Assembly: GCF_002929225.1 (NCBI RefSeq)
Contig: NZ_PISM01000004.1
Coordinates: 1 to 64,000 of the forward strand
Direction: 5' to 3'
DNA: 64,000 nt
From: Stutzerimonas kunmingensis
GTDB taxonomy: Bacteria > Pseudomonadota > Gammaproteobacteria > Pseudomonadales > Pseudomonadaceae
Translations under genes and position numbers: made by a program
Shown here: in pieces, positions 36,076 to 44,330 of the stretch
Numbering within the stretch: the first letter of the stretch is position 1
Layout: every line of letters begins with the position of its first letter
The notes under the pieces: generated by a model
The model's input: only the letters and a program-made list of their open reading frames with translations
Told to the model about the DNA's origin: nothing
Database searches by the model: none

Positions 36076-36591
36076 ATGCCCATTTACCCTGCACACAGGG
36101 CTGGTGGCCGAGGGGGCAGGCAAACCGGCTTCACCCTGATCGAACTGATCATGGTCATCATCATCCTCGGCATCCTTTCGGCCTTTGCCTTGCCGCGCTT
36201 CTTCGACCTCTCCGCCGACGCCCGCGCCGCACGGGTCAACGCCGGCCTCGGTGCGGCAAGAAGCGCACTGGCCATCGTCAATGCCAAGGCCCGGCTAACA
36301 GGCATCGGCATGGGCGAAGTGGCACAGGAACTGACGCTGCAAGATAAGAAGGTATCCGTGAAATTCGGCTACCCCGAACAGCCTTACTCACTACTCATCG
36401 CCGCCGGCATGGAAGCGGACTTCGACGGCGCCGGCGCCGACGGCATCGTGCACAAAAACACCCACGACATGGGCTCGGGCCGCTGCGGCTTCCGCTATAT
36501 CGCACCCACCGCCGCCGGCGAAGCACCCCGCTTCGAGCCCTGGCCCGGCAGCAGCCTGCCCGTCACTGCCGCTGACTGCAGAAGGAGCTGA
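36076..36591 (+). CDS. Additional MSHA-type prepilin
   Basis: A 171-residue prepilin-like protein: leader MPIYPAHRAGGRGGRQTG, then FTLIELIMVIIILGILSAFA and a globular part resembling MshA/MshB (DLSADARAARVNAGLGAARSALAIVNAKA). Two cysteines. The frame is open back to an ATG at 35929 that overlaps the mshC stop; that start would give a 66-residue leader made largely of palindromic repeat sequence. I prefer ATG 36076 for its normal leader length, but its ribosome binding site is weak. It sits between mshC and mshD, where Vibrio loci have no extra pilin. Confidence 0.75.
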   Translation: MPIYPAHRAGGRGGRQTGFTLIELIMVIIILGILSAFALPRFFDLSADARAARVNAGLGAARSALAIVNAKARLTGIGMGEVAQELTLQDKKVSVKFGYPEQPYSLLIAAGMEADFDGAGADGIVHKNTHDMGSGRCGFRYIAPTAAGEAPRFEPWPGSSLPVTAADCRRS

Positions 36592-36593
36592 CC

Positions 36594-37055
36594 ATGCCGC
36601 CGCTTGCAGCTCTCCGCCAACCCAACCACCACCCGGCACGCACCACGCCCCGCAAGCAGCACGGCATGACCCTCGTCGAACTGGTCATCACCATCGTCAT
36701 CATCGGCATCGCCGCCGCCGCGCTCTTCACCGCCATGGCCACCATCACCGCCCGCTCCGCCGACCCGATGTTGCGGCAGCAGAGTTTGTATATTGCGGAG
36801 GCGTATCTGGAGACGTTGCTGGTTGTTGATCTGGGTAATAACCCTCCCTTGATCCCGGCTGTCAACGTTCCGCCCCTTGGTATTGATAATTCGCCGATTC
36901 CAGAGCTTGCCGGCTACCGGGTGACGGTGGTAGTCGAACCCGATGCTGAATTGGGTCCGCCAGGAAACCAGGTGGATGCCACGCGCATTGATGTCTCCGT
37001 CAGAGACCCTTCAGGGCAAACCCTGACCCTGACAGGCTACCGGACCGACTATTGA
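36594..37055 (+). CDS. mshD: Minor prepilin MshD
   Basis: A 153-residue minor pilin. A basic 24-residue leader ends HG, followed by MTLVELVITIVIIGIAAAAL, typical of GspI/MshD-like proteins. The rest includes YIAEAYLETLLVVDLG and a beta-rich C-terminus (DVSVRDPSGQTLTLTGYRTDY). AAGGAG is 7 bases before the ATG. Its stop overlaps the mshO start (TGATG). Confidence 0.82.
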   Translation: MPPLAALRQPNHHPARTTPRKQHGMTLVELVITIVIIGIAAAALFTAMATITARSADPMLRQQSLYIAEAYLETLLVVDLGNNPPLIPAVNVPPLGIDNSPIPELAGYRVTVVVEPDAELGPPGNQVDATRIDVSVRDPSGQTLTLTGYRTDY

Positions 37056-37870
37056 TGAAAACGACCTCCTGCGGCGACTTCCGCAACAGCGGCTTTACCT
37101 TGGTCGAGCTCATCATGGTCATCGCCTTGGCCGGCATCGTCGCGGTCATGATCTCCACCGTCATGTCTCGCCCCCTGCAAGGCTTCGCCGACCAAAGCCG
37201 CCGCGCCGAACTCACCGACCTCGCCGCCATGGCGCTCAACCGCATGGCGCGGGATATACGGTTGGCGGTGCCGAACTTACTGGTTGTCTCCAGTAATGAA
37301 GTCCGACTCGTACCTATTGCCGCAGCCGGTCGATATCGTGCAAACCAGCCAGACCCTGCTGGGCCACGCCATGACCCACCGGCCTGTACGCAAGCTCTCG
37401 GAGCATGTGCGATAGATATTCTCAGCCCGATAGAACCCACAATTTCTACGACGCCACATTGGCTGATCATCTATAACACCGCAGGGCTTGCGGGCATCTC
37501 CGAAGCTACAGACGGTGAAGTTTCGGCCATTTCACCAAAGGCGTTTACCTGGAAAGACAACACCTTGAGCGCAGGTCTTTCCAATTTCAGATTTCAATAT
37601 GCCTCACCGCAGAAGCGCTTTTATCTTGCAAATGAAGCCATTAGCTATAGCTGCGTAGAGGATGAGCTGCTCAGAAAGTCATCTCAGAAACTGGACGGTT
37701 CAGATGCTGAACAGGCCGTTGTCGTTGACTCGGTACACTCCTGCTCCTTCAGTTATGAACCTGGAACCAACACCCGTAACGGCCTCGTCACCCTGCGTTT
37801 GACTCTCCGCGACGAGGTTGGCGAAACCATCACCCTGCTGCAACAGGTCCACGTCGACAATGCGCCCTGA
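37055..37870 (+). CDS. mshO: Minor prepilin MshO (GspJ-like)
   Basis: A 271-residue protein with leader MKTTSCGDFRNSG, helix FTLVELIMVIALAGIVAVMI, and LTDLAAMALNRMARDIRLAVPN, which is characteristic of GspJ/MshO pseudopilins. The ATG at 37055 overlaps the mshD stop. It is longer than typical GspJ, as is usual for MshO. The 3' end overlaps the start of the mshP frame at 37860. Confidence 0.82.
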   Translation: MKTTSCGDFRNSGFTLVELIMVIALAGIVAVMISTVMSRPLQGFADQSRRAELTDLAAMALNRMARDIRLAVPNLLVVSSNEVRLVPIAAAGRYRANQPDPAGPRHDPPACTQALGACAIDILSPIEPTISTTPHWLIIYNTAGLAGISEATDGEVSAISPKAFTWKDNTLSAGLSNFRFQYASPQKRFYLANEAISYSCVEDELLRKSSQKLDGSDAEQAVVVDSVHSCSFSYEPGTNTRNGLVTLRLTLRDEVGETITLLQQVHVDNAP

Positions 37871-38390
37871 CCCCAAAGCCCCCCGTAGGAGCGGGCCACG
37901 CCCGCGAATCCGGACGACGCAAAAGCTTCGCGGGCAAGGCCCGCTCCTACAGAAGCAACACGGCTTTGGCCTCGTCGCCGCAATGTTCCTCATCATCGTC
38001 ATAGCCGGCGCCATTGCTGCCATGTGGCGTATATCGGCAACTCAAACTGCTACCAGCAGTCTGGCCCTGCAACAGGCTCGCGCCTATCAGGCAGCGAGGA
38101 CGGGATTGGAGTGGGGAATATGGCATTTTCTCAATGGCTCCTGTGATTCTGCTTCCTTTCAAGTACCGGAATTCGATGGCTTCCAAGTGACAGTCGATTG
38201 CCCTAGTGATCAGCGTATGGAGTACACCGACTTACACGAGGAGCAGCCGCAGAGCATGGTTAGCCAGAACATTATCGCCACGGCGACGTATGCGGTTGTT
38301 GGCACCCCCGATTACGTATATCGGCAGCTCTCGGCAGTGGTGGAAAAGCCCGGGGAGATAGTCCCCGTTGCTCCTGAAGAGGAAGAATGA
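37860..38390 (+). CDS. mshP: Minor pilin MshP with REPIN-expanded leader
   Basis: A 176-residue GspK/PilX-like minor pilin. The hydrophobic start is GFGLVAAMFLIIVIAGAIAAMW, without Glu5, followed by RAYQAARTGLEWGIW, a motif of PilX/MshP proteins. The only start between the mshO gene and this helix is ATG 37860 (or 37818 upstream), giving a leader of about 35 residues. Of these, 22 codons are a REPIN. Removing its 66 bases restores MRPDPKAPQKQHG before the cleavage site, a normal 13-residue leader. Whether the peptidase still processes it is unknown. Overlaps mshQ by 4 bases. Confidence 0.78.
   Translation: MRPDPKAPRRSGPRPRIRTTQKLRGQGPLLQKQHGFGLVAAMFLIIVIAGAIAAMWRISATQTATSSLALQQARAYQAARTGLEWGIWHFLNGSCDSASFQVPEFDGFQVTVDCPSDQRMEYTDLHEEQPQSMVSQNIIATATYAVVGTPDYVYRQLSAVVEKPGEIVPVAPEEEE
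37885..37950. repeat. REPIN (two inverted REP sequences) inside mshP
   Basis: GTAGGAGCGGGCCACGCC... (37885-37908) and its near-perfect inverted partner ending CCCGCTCCTAC (37927-37950), separated by 18 bases. This is the standard Pseudomonas REP doublet normally found between genes. Here it is 66 bases long, a multiple of three, and lies within the open frame of mshP. Confidence 0.92.
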
Positions 38391-41300
38391 CCGTGACCAT
38401 GCCCGTCATGCGCTATTTGGCTCTCGCCGCGTTTGCCTTGTTGTTCAGCGTTTCGGCTGAAGCTGAAATATACAACCTGAGCGATGGTCAATACCCACCT
38501 TGTTCGAGTAAGAGCTGGACGGTAAGCGGCACAACCTACACTTGTAATTACGGAATAGTCGAGCTGAAGGCGGGCGATACGGTTATTGCCCGCACACAAG
38601 CTGTTCTCTGGGCGGAAGGTGGATTCAAGATCCAGGCAAGCACTATCGGCTCTGTAGGGAATGGTATGGTACTGCGTGCTTCTTATGGAATAATTGAGAT
38701 ATCGGGGTCAAGCAATGCCAGAAGTGTCGTTTACGGTTCCGTTATAGGCGCAAATGTAGACCTCGGTGATACGACGGTGAAGGGGGGCGTTTCCGGTTCT
38801 GGTAACGCAAAGATGGTGCGTAGCTCGATTGACGGAAATGTCGAGTTCAGCAATGAAATAACTCTTGTCGATACGACGGCTAATGGTTCTGTCATAAGCG
38901 CAAACAGGGAAATACGCCTGACTCGGGGGCGGGTAGACGGGGATGTAACCAGTTCTGGTGGGAGTGGCGTCTTCATTGATGGTACGACAGTGGAAGGAAA
39001 TATTTCTTCAGCGAATGTAGCCTCCATTGCCAATGCGAAAATAACCGGAAACGTGGCGAGCAGCTGCTGCAAGGTAACCGTCAGTTCCTCCTCTGTAGTT
39101 GGAAATATATCCGCTCCGGGGAACCCTATCGAGCTGAATGATTCTGATGTGGTGGGCACAGTCAGCAATACGAATCGGATTTATCTGAACGATTCTATTG
39201 TATATGGCGATGTGCTGGCTGCGACGGGGTGGGGAAGTGATGTCACCATTCGGGGTACAGGCTACAGCCGTATATATGGACAATGTGCCTATAGTGGATT
39301 ATCTCCCACGGACTTATGCAGCGACTCCACGGATATAAATGAAACACTACCCTTGTATCTGCGCTTCGATGAGGTGAGTTGGCGCAATGCAACCGTGCAA
39401 AATAGTGGAACACTCAATGTAACTGGCGTCGCCAGTGGTGCGGCTGAAACGGCCGGAGCGATTCCTGCGTTACCCGGTACCTGGGGCACCTGTCGTTACG
39501 GGGAGTTTTCCGGCAGTGGTCGGGTCAGTGTGCCTCACAATACTGCGCTCAATTTCAATGACAAACTCAGCGCAAGTTTCTGGCTGAACGTGGCCGAATT
39601 TCCAACAAGTGGATCGGTCATCCTGCTTGGCAAGGGGCATAACTACCGTCTTGAACTTGATGCTTCGGGCCGTCTGGTTTTGACGACTCAAATGCTTCGC
39701 TTTTTTTCCAGTGAGGACTTGGTGATATCCACGCCGATCAGCAAGGGTTGGAATCACGTCGCTTTCACTCTTGATTATAGTTCTTCTTTTCTAGTGCTCT
39801 TCCCTACCGTTGCCGCAAAGCTTTATGTCAACGCCGAATTGAAAGAGGATCAGTCGCGAACACTTCTAGCAGGTTGGGGACCTTCGACCAATATCGAGCC
39901 TATCAGCATTGGCGGCAATGGACTGCGGGGTTCGATGGATGAGGTTCGTCTCAACACAACGCTCTGGAGTGTTGCAGAACTGAGCCGACAAGCCAAAGCG
40001 AGACATTTGTGCGGTAGCTCTTCGACTATCGATCATTTTGAATTCGTCACCAGTAGTAGCGCGCATACCTGTCGGCCGCATACGGTCACGCTCAAGGCAT
40101 GCACCAATGCCGCTCCGGCTGCATGCCAACTCTATCCCGGTACCGTATCGGTAACATTAACGGGTAACGGCTGGGTTGGCGGCAGTAACAAGTCATTGGT
40201 TAATGGCATCGGCACTTTTCAACTGCAAGGGTTGCAACTTCAGATGCCACTCGGAGTCTCGGTTTCAAGCCCTTCATCTGCTAAGTCACTCTGCCAGATT
40301 GGCGATGCGCCGCTTTCATCCGCATGTATTTTGAATTTTTCCCAGAGTGGCTTTATTTTCGATGTGCCGAACATGGTGGCTTCTCAGAGCGTTGAAGTTC
40401 CTATCAGCGCAGTCATCGACAGAGGCAATCCAGGTAGCCCTCGATGTGAGCCAGCATTTACCGAAGAGGATGTGCCGCGCTACATAAAGTTCTGGAGCGA
40501 GTTCATAAGCCCGGCCGGGAGCGAGTTGGTAGTCAGCTCCGAGAAAGTTGAGGTGAATCGCGCGGAGGTGGCACAGAGCTTTGCTGCAGCTGAGCCGCTG
40601 CCGCTGTATTTCAATCGTGATGGAATTTCCAATATTGACGTGAATTATCGTGAAGCTGGGAAGATGCAGCTGTATGCCCACTACGCCGGTAGTGGCAATG
40701 AGGGTGATAGTGGCTTGATGATCGGCAGTGATGATTTCGTTTCCCGCCCCGACAGATTTTCGATCGAGGTTGTTGGGGCACCCGTCTGCGATCCAAAGAA
40801 AAGCTTCTCTAAGGAAAACTGTGATAAATTTATTGCGGCTGGAGATGAATTGCCTTTAGAAATTAAGGCGCTGAATAGCGTGGGTAAGGAGACGCTAAAT
40901 TTTATGCACGATCGTGTACGGATGGAGGTTGTTGGCGAGCCCTCCGACGTTTGCGGAGAGATGGCTGATGATTGCCTTCCCTTTCCCAGGGGAGGGGTTG
41001 TACCGAAATTATTACCCAATGAGTACAAGCATGGCTATGGAAATGTCAATATATTTGAAAGCGCGCCGTATGTTGATGAGGTTGGTATAGCTAGACTTCG
41101 TGCCATTGCCAAGGATTATATCGAGGGCGGTCTTGATGTTGTAGGTGTGTCTGATTATGTCGGTCGTTTTATACCGGCATATTTTATTGTTTCCAGTGAC
41201 GCTAGGTTGGTACCTGCTTGCAATGGTTTCACATATCAAGGGCAAGAAACATTGTTTTCAGGTGGGTATCCGGAAATCGTAATTACAGCGTTTAGTAAAA

Positions 41301-42127
41301 GAAATGAAGAGGTGAAAAATTATGACCACTCTGGATTTTGGCTTCTTGATCCGCCAAGTCGAAGCGATTACTTTTCGATTACCGGGAGGGTTGAAATTGA
41401 TCAGCGCTTGGAGTCGGGCGGAGAAGTTGAATCATTGCTAGTGAAAGACACTGCTAATAATGGTGGCGGCAGAACTTACAATTGGCCTGCTGTTGAGGAG
41501 GATGAGCCTTCAAAAGCGCGTTCAGCTGATACTTTGACTTGGCATATGCCGCTTACCCCTAGTCTTGCTGATTTGCCGTTTGGCACAGATATGCAAGCAA
41601 TTGCCAAGCTGGTAATTGATAAGGATCAGTTGAAAGATAGCGATGGCGTTTGCTATCGAGGCGAGAAAGGAACGCTTGGTGAATGCAGCGATTTCACTCA
41701 TGACTTTGGGGGTAGTGAAATCCGCCTTGGTCGTTTGCGTATAGCCAATGCCCATGGCTCGGAGCAATTACCGTTAGCCTTGCCATGGGTGATCGAGAGC
41801 TGGCAGGTGCCTGGTGTTTTCCTTCCGGAGGAGGGGGATATCTGTAGCGCATCGGCTTGGTCCGAGCCGGATCTGATCGAGCCGACTGGCGATTTGGCTG
41901 CTATAACCGCTCCAGAAGTCTCTACCATCAGGGCTGGTCATCAAGGTGTGCTGACTGTAGCGGCTCCGGAGGTTACTGGTAGCGGTCGAGTCGGGTTTCC
42001 AAAAGTGCCGAAATGGCTCTGGTACGACTGGCGTGGTGAAGGATGGGAGCCGAGTCGTGGTCTCGCCACCTTCGGCATCTACCAAGGCCCCAAGCCCCTG
42101 ATCTTCCGCCGCGAAGTCTATCGATAG
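38387..42127 (+). CDS. mshQ: MshQ-like secreted adhesin
   Basis: A 1246-residue exported protein. Signal peptide YLALAAFALLFSVSAEA; residues about 60-300 hold a repetitive series of short beta strands (IDGNVEFSNEI, VDGDVTSSGG, VEGNISSANV, ITGNVASSCC, VVGNISAPGN), probably a beta-solenoid; about 325-540 is a LamG/concanavalin-like domain (ASFWLNVAEFP ... GLRGSMDEVRLN); the C-terminal 600 residues match the conserved MshQ tail (DUF6701 as I recall) with many cysteines, ending PKPLIFRREVYR. It is the last gene of the operon, overlaps mshP by ATGA, and is AT-rich in its middle. It likely sits at the pilus tip or cell surface. Confidence 0.85.
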   Translation: MTVTMPVMRYLALAAFALLFSVSAEAEIYNLSDGQYPPCSSKSWTVSGTTYTCNYGIVELKAGDTVIARTQAVLWAEGGFKIQASTIGSVGNGMVLRASYGIIEISGSSNARSVVYGSVIGANVDLGDTTVKGGVSGSGNAKMVRSSIDGNVEFSNEITLVDTTANGSVISANREIRLTRGRVDGDVTSSGGSGVFIDGTTVEGNISSANVASIANAKITGNVASSCCKVTVSSSSVVGNISAPGNPIELNDSDVVGTVSNTNRIYLNDSIVYGDVLAATGWGSDVTIRGTGYSRIYGQCAYSGLSPTDLCSDSTDINETLPLYLRFDEVSWRNATVQNSGTLNVTGVASGAAETAGAIPALPGTWGTCRYGEFSGSGRVSVPHNTALNFNDKLSASFWLNVAEFPTSGSVILLGKGHNYRLELDASGRLVLTTQMLRFFSSEDLVISTPISKGWNHVAFTLDYSSSFLVLFPTVAAKLYVNAELKEDQSRTLLAGWGPSTNIEPISIGGNGLRGSMDEVRLNTTLWSVAELSRQAKARHLCGSSSTIDHFEFVTSSSAHTCRPHTVTLKACTNAAPAACQLYPGTVSVTLTGNGWVGGSNKSLVNGIGTFQLQGLQLQMPLGVSVSSPSSAKSLCQIGDAPLSSACILNFSQSGFIFDVPNMVASQSVEVPISAVIDRGNPGSPRCEPAFTEEDVPRYIKFWSEFISPAGSELVVSSEKVEVNRAEVAQSFAAAEPLPLYFNRDGISNIDVNYREAGKMQLYAHYAGSGNEGDSGLMIGSDDFVSRPDRFSIEVVGAPVCDPKKSFSKENCDKFIAAGDELPLEIKALNSVGKETLNFMHDRVRMEVVGEPSDVCGEMADDCLPFPRGGVVPKLLPNEYKHGYGNVNIFESAPYVDEVGIARLRAIAKDYIEGGLDVVGVSDYVGRFIPAYFIVSSDARLVPACNGFTYQGQETLFSGGYPEIVITAFSKRNEEVKNYDHSGFWLLDPPSRSDYFSITGRVEIDQRLESGGEVESLLVKDTANNGGGRTYNWPAVEEDEPSKARSADTLTWHMPLTPSLADLPFGTDMQAIAKLVIDKDQLKDSDGVCYRGEKGTLGECSDFTHDFGGSEIRLGRLRIANAHGSEQLPLALPWVIESWQVPGVFLPEEGDICSASAWSEPDLIEPTGDLAAITAPEVSTIRAGHQGVLTVAAPEVTGSGRVGFPKVPKWLWYDWRGEGWEPSRGLATFGIYQGPKPLIFRREVYR

Positions 42128-42130
42128 AAA

Positions 42131-42163
42131 GCAAAAGGGCCGCTCACCTAGCGGCCTTTTTGC
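42131..42163 (+). terminator. Terminator of the MSHA operon
   Basis: GCAAAAGGGCCGCT, loop CACCT, AGCGGCCTTTTTGC: a 14-bp stem with one G-T pair and a T-run in the 3' arm, 4 bases after the mshQ stop. Confidence 0.93.
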
Positions 42164-42425
42164 TTCGCGAATAAAAGAGGGGATTCCCGGCCTGCCTGTA
42201 CCGAGGTCCCCGAAACTGGTCGCTAGAGTCTATGCACTGCGTGTGCCAGTTTCGTGAAGGTCAGTAGGCGGGTTGCCTGGGCTGTTTTTGTAGGTGCGGA
42301 GTGCCGCAATCAGTTGAGCGGCGGGTACAGGCTGGCCCGCGTCATATGTCCCTATGGACACGATCTCTCTGCGACCCTGCATGAAAGCAGTGCGCATGCC
42401 TTGGTGCATGCGCATATTTGGCGCG
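42164..42425. other. Intergenic region with a GCATGCGCA hairpin
   Basis: 262 bases between the convergent mshQ and META genes. TGCGCATGC (42391-42399) and GCATGCGCA (42406-42414) form a 9-bp hairpin about 12 bases beyond the META stop, without a T-run; it may terminate the minus-strand transcript weakly. No gene is apparent. Confidence 0.45.
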
Positions 42426-42833
42426 TCAGTTCTGGTCGGGCCAGAAGCGGATCGGCGCGCCCTCTGCTGGCCACAGGCGCAACTGGTCGATGTTCGACAC
42501 GTCCCAGCGCTCGACTCGGCTGAGCAGATCAAGGAAGCGCTGCTCCTGCTCCATGAGCTCTGGCATGCACATCTTGCGCGTGCTGCCGATGTTCTCGAAG
42601 CGCAGGGTTTGACCTTCCAGATGATAGCTGGCGAACCAGTGGTTGCAGCCGGCATTGCCGTAGGCGCGCTCGGCCGAGAGGGTCAGCGAAACCGGCGTGC
42701 GGCCGACCACCGCATCATCACCGATCCACTCGGCGACATAGGTGACATCGTTCTGCAGTGTCAGTGGTTCCACGGCGCAGCCGGAGGCGGCCAGCGTGAT
42801 GGCGAGCAACGGAAAGGTGTAGCGGTGCATCAT
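42426..42833 (-). CDS. META/HslJ-domain lipoprotein
   Basis: A 135-residue protein with a lipoprotein signal (LLAITLAASGC) and a META domain: VSLTLSAERAYGNAGCNHWFASYHLEGQTLRFENIGSTRKMCMPELMEQEQRFLDLL shows the GxxGCNxxxGxY-like and TxMxC motifs of HslJ. HslJ relatives are linked to heat and novobiocin tolerance in E. coli; the role here is not known. ATG 42833 with AAGGAAG upstream is chosen over TTG 42848. It overlaps the upstream gene (ATGA). Confidence 0.85.
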   Translation of the reverse strand: MMHRYTFPLLAITLAASGCAVEPLTLQNDVTYVAEWIGDDAVVGRTPVSLTLSAERAYGNAGCNHWFASYHLEGQTLRFENIGSTRKMCMPELMEQEQRFLDLLSRVERWDVSNIDQLRLWPAEGAPIRFWPDQN

Positions 42834-43264
42834 CGAGCTTCCTTGCAAGTGGGGCAGAAATGCTGACTATCCTGGCTGGCCCAGCCGAGTTCGGCGATAC
42901 GGGCTTCGGCAGCCGGGGCTTGTGCGGTTGCACCGAGTGCCGCGTCGACGGCGAACTCGAAGTCCAGCTGTTTGCCGCAGCCATTGCAGTCGACCTGCCA
43001 GTTATGGATTGCCAGCTCGCGAAATACCGGCCCGCTGGCCACGGCCATCCATTGCCCGGGTGGGTTGATCAGGTGACGGACCTTTTCAACGGTCAGCCGC
43101 TGGGAAAGGTCGCGGCTGCCTTTGAGGGTTACCAGCAGGGTGTCGCCGCTGCGAATCGAACCGCCATTACCGGTGACCTGATAGCGGCCCGGCGCCAGTG
43201 CGCGGCATTCGGTGAGCGTGTGGGCGGGGTTGAGCAGGGTGTAGCGGAAGTCGTGTTCGGCCAT
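42830..43264 (-). CDS. Hypothetical protein with two CxxC pairs
   Basis: A 144-residue cytoplasmic protein. The C-terminal half contains CNGCGKQ and HFCPTCKEAR, two CxxC pairs about 47 residues apart that could bind one zinc ion. The N-terminal half is beta-rich (RALAPGRYQVTGNGG, DTLLVTLKGSRDLSQRLTVEKV). I recognise no named family. The ATG at 43264 is the first sensible start; an open frame extends upstream to 43996 through the neighbour and is a shadow. Translationally coupled to the META lipoprotein. Confidence 0.65.
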   Translation of the reverse strand: MAEHDFRYTLLNPAHTLTECRALAPGRYQVTGNGGSIRSGDTLLVTLKGSRDLSQRLTVEKVRHLINPPGQWMAVASGPVFRELAIHNWQVDCNGCGKQLDFEFAVDAALGATAQAPAAEARIAELGWASQDSQHFCPTCKEAR

Positions 43265-43359
43265 GACTCGTGTTCGACGCTGAGTTGTGCGTGCAATGCT
43301 AGCACGAGCCCCGGCGGCAGGCGCGCCGCCGGGACGAATCGAGCGTGAGGGATCGAAGG

Positions 43360-44166
43360 TCACTGTGCCGGAGCGGGGTTCGACTTGCCGAAGGTGTCCT
43401 CGAAGAAGCGCTGCATGTCGCGCCAGGAGCGTTCGTCCGCGGCTTTCTGATAGGCCACGTCGAGGCCGTTCTTCTGATGGGCATCGGCACCGGGGTTGGT
43501 GAAACCGTGCTTGGCCCCCGGCAGGCTGACGAACTGGTAGTCGGCGCCGGCCTTGACCATCTCGACGTTCAGTGCGGCGATGTCGTCGGTGCTGATCATG
43601 CTGTCCTCGCTGCCATGCTCGACCAGCACACGCGCCTTGACGCTGCCGGGGGCGGCGCGGGTTTCGGTGGCCAGCGCGCCGTGGAAGCTGACCACGCCTT
43701 CCAGCGGCACACCCTGGCGCGCCATGTCCAGAACCACCTTGCCGCCGAAGCAGTAGCCCACAGCGCCCAGTTTGGCGGTATCGGTCTGGGCCTGTTCCTT
43801 GAGCAGGTCGAGGCCGGCGTTGAAGCGGCCCTTGGCAGCATCGGCGTCCTTCAGCGCGGCCTGCATGAAGCTCATGGCGTCTTTCGGGTGATCGGTATTC
43901 TTGCCTTCGCCGTACATGTCGATGGCGAGGGCGCTGTAGCCCAGCTCGGCGAGGTCGCGAGCGCGCTGCTTGGCATAGTCGTTCAGCCCCCACCATTCGT
44001 GTACCACGACGATGCCGGGACGCTTGCCTTCGATGGCGTCGTCATAGGCGTAGTAGCCGATCATCTCGGTGCCATCGGCAGCGGTGTAGGGGATTTCCTG
44101 CGTCTGAATCTCGGCATTCGCAGTGACGCTGGCAACCATGAGCAGGCCGAACAGGCAGTGGCGCAT
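43360..44166 (-). CDS. Secreted dienelactone hydrolase family protein
   Basis: A 268-residue alpha/beta hydrolase with a Sec signal (MRHCLFGLLMVASVTANA). The catalytic Cys lies in GAVGYCFGGKV, the Asp in EHGSEDSMIS, and the His in GAKHGFTNPGAD, the DLH-type triad. VVVHEWWGLNDYAK is the oxyanion-side motif of the family. Real substrates of such periplasmic members are unknown. AAGGAG is 8 bases before the ATG. Confidence 0.88.
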   Translation of the reverse strand: MRHCLFGLLMVASVTANAEIQTQEIPYTAADGTEMIGYYAYDDAIEGKRPGIVVVHEWWGLNDYAKQRARDLAELGYSALAIDMYGEGKNTDHPKDAMSFMQAALKDADAAKGRFNAGLDLLKEQAQTDTAKLGAVGYCFGGKVVLDMARQGVPLEGVVSFHGALATETRAAPGSVKARVLVEHGSEDSMISTDDIAALNVEMVKAGADYQFVSLPGAKHGFTNPGADAHQKNGLDVAYQKAADERSWRDMQRFFEDTFGKSNPAPAQ

Positions 44167-44277
44167 CGTGGGATCTCCTTGGTGATCGTTATGTTGGCGA
44201 AGGGTTCGAAGAAGGATAGCGGTTCTTCGACTGCACGCGCAGCGCCCGGGTTCGGCTGCGTGATGGATACGTATAAG

Positions 44278-44313
44278 ACGAAAAAGCCCTGCCGGTTGGC
44301 AGGGCTTTTTCGT
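44278..44313. terminator. Bidirectional terminator between livF and the DLH gene
   Basis: AAAAAGCCCTGCC, loop GGTT, GGCAGGGCTTTTT: a perfect 13-bp stem with A/T runs on both arms, 18 bases after the livF stop on the minus strand. Confidence 0.92.
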
Positions 44314-44330
44314 TGAGCGTGGTGGCGATG

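Noticed and set aside
42230-42655. 141-codon minus-strand frame overlapping the META gene
   Set aside because: Overlaps the META lipoprotein in another frame; the N-terminal part is Ser/Cys/Arg shadow sequence and there is no ribosome binding site.
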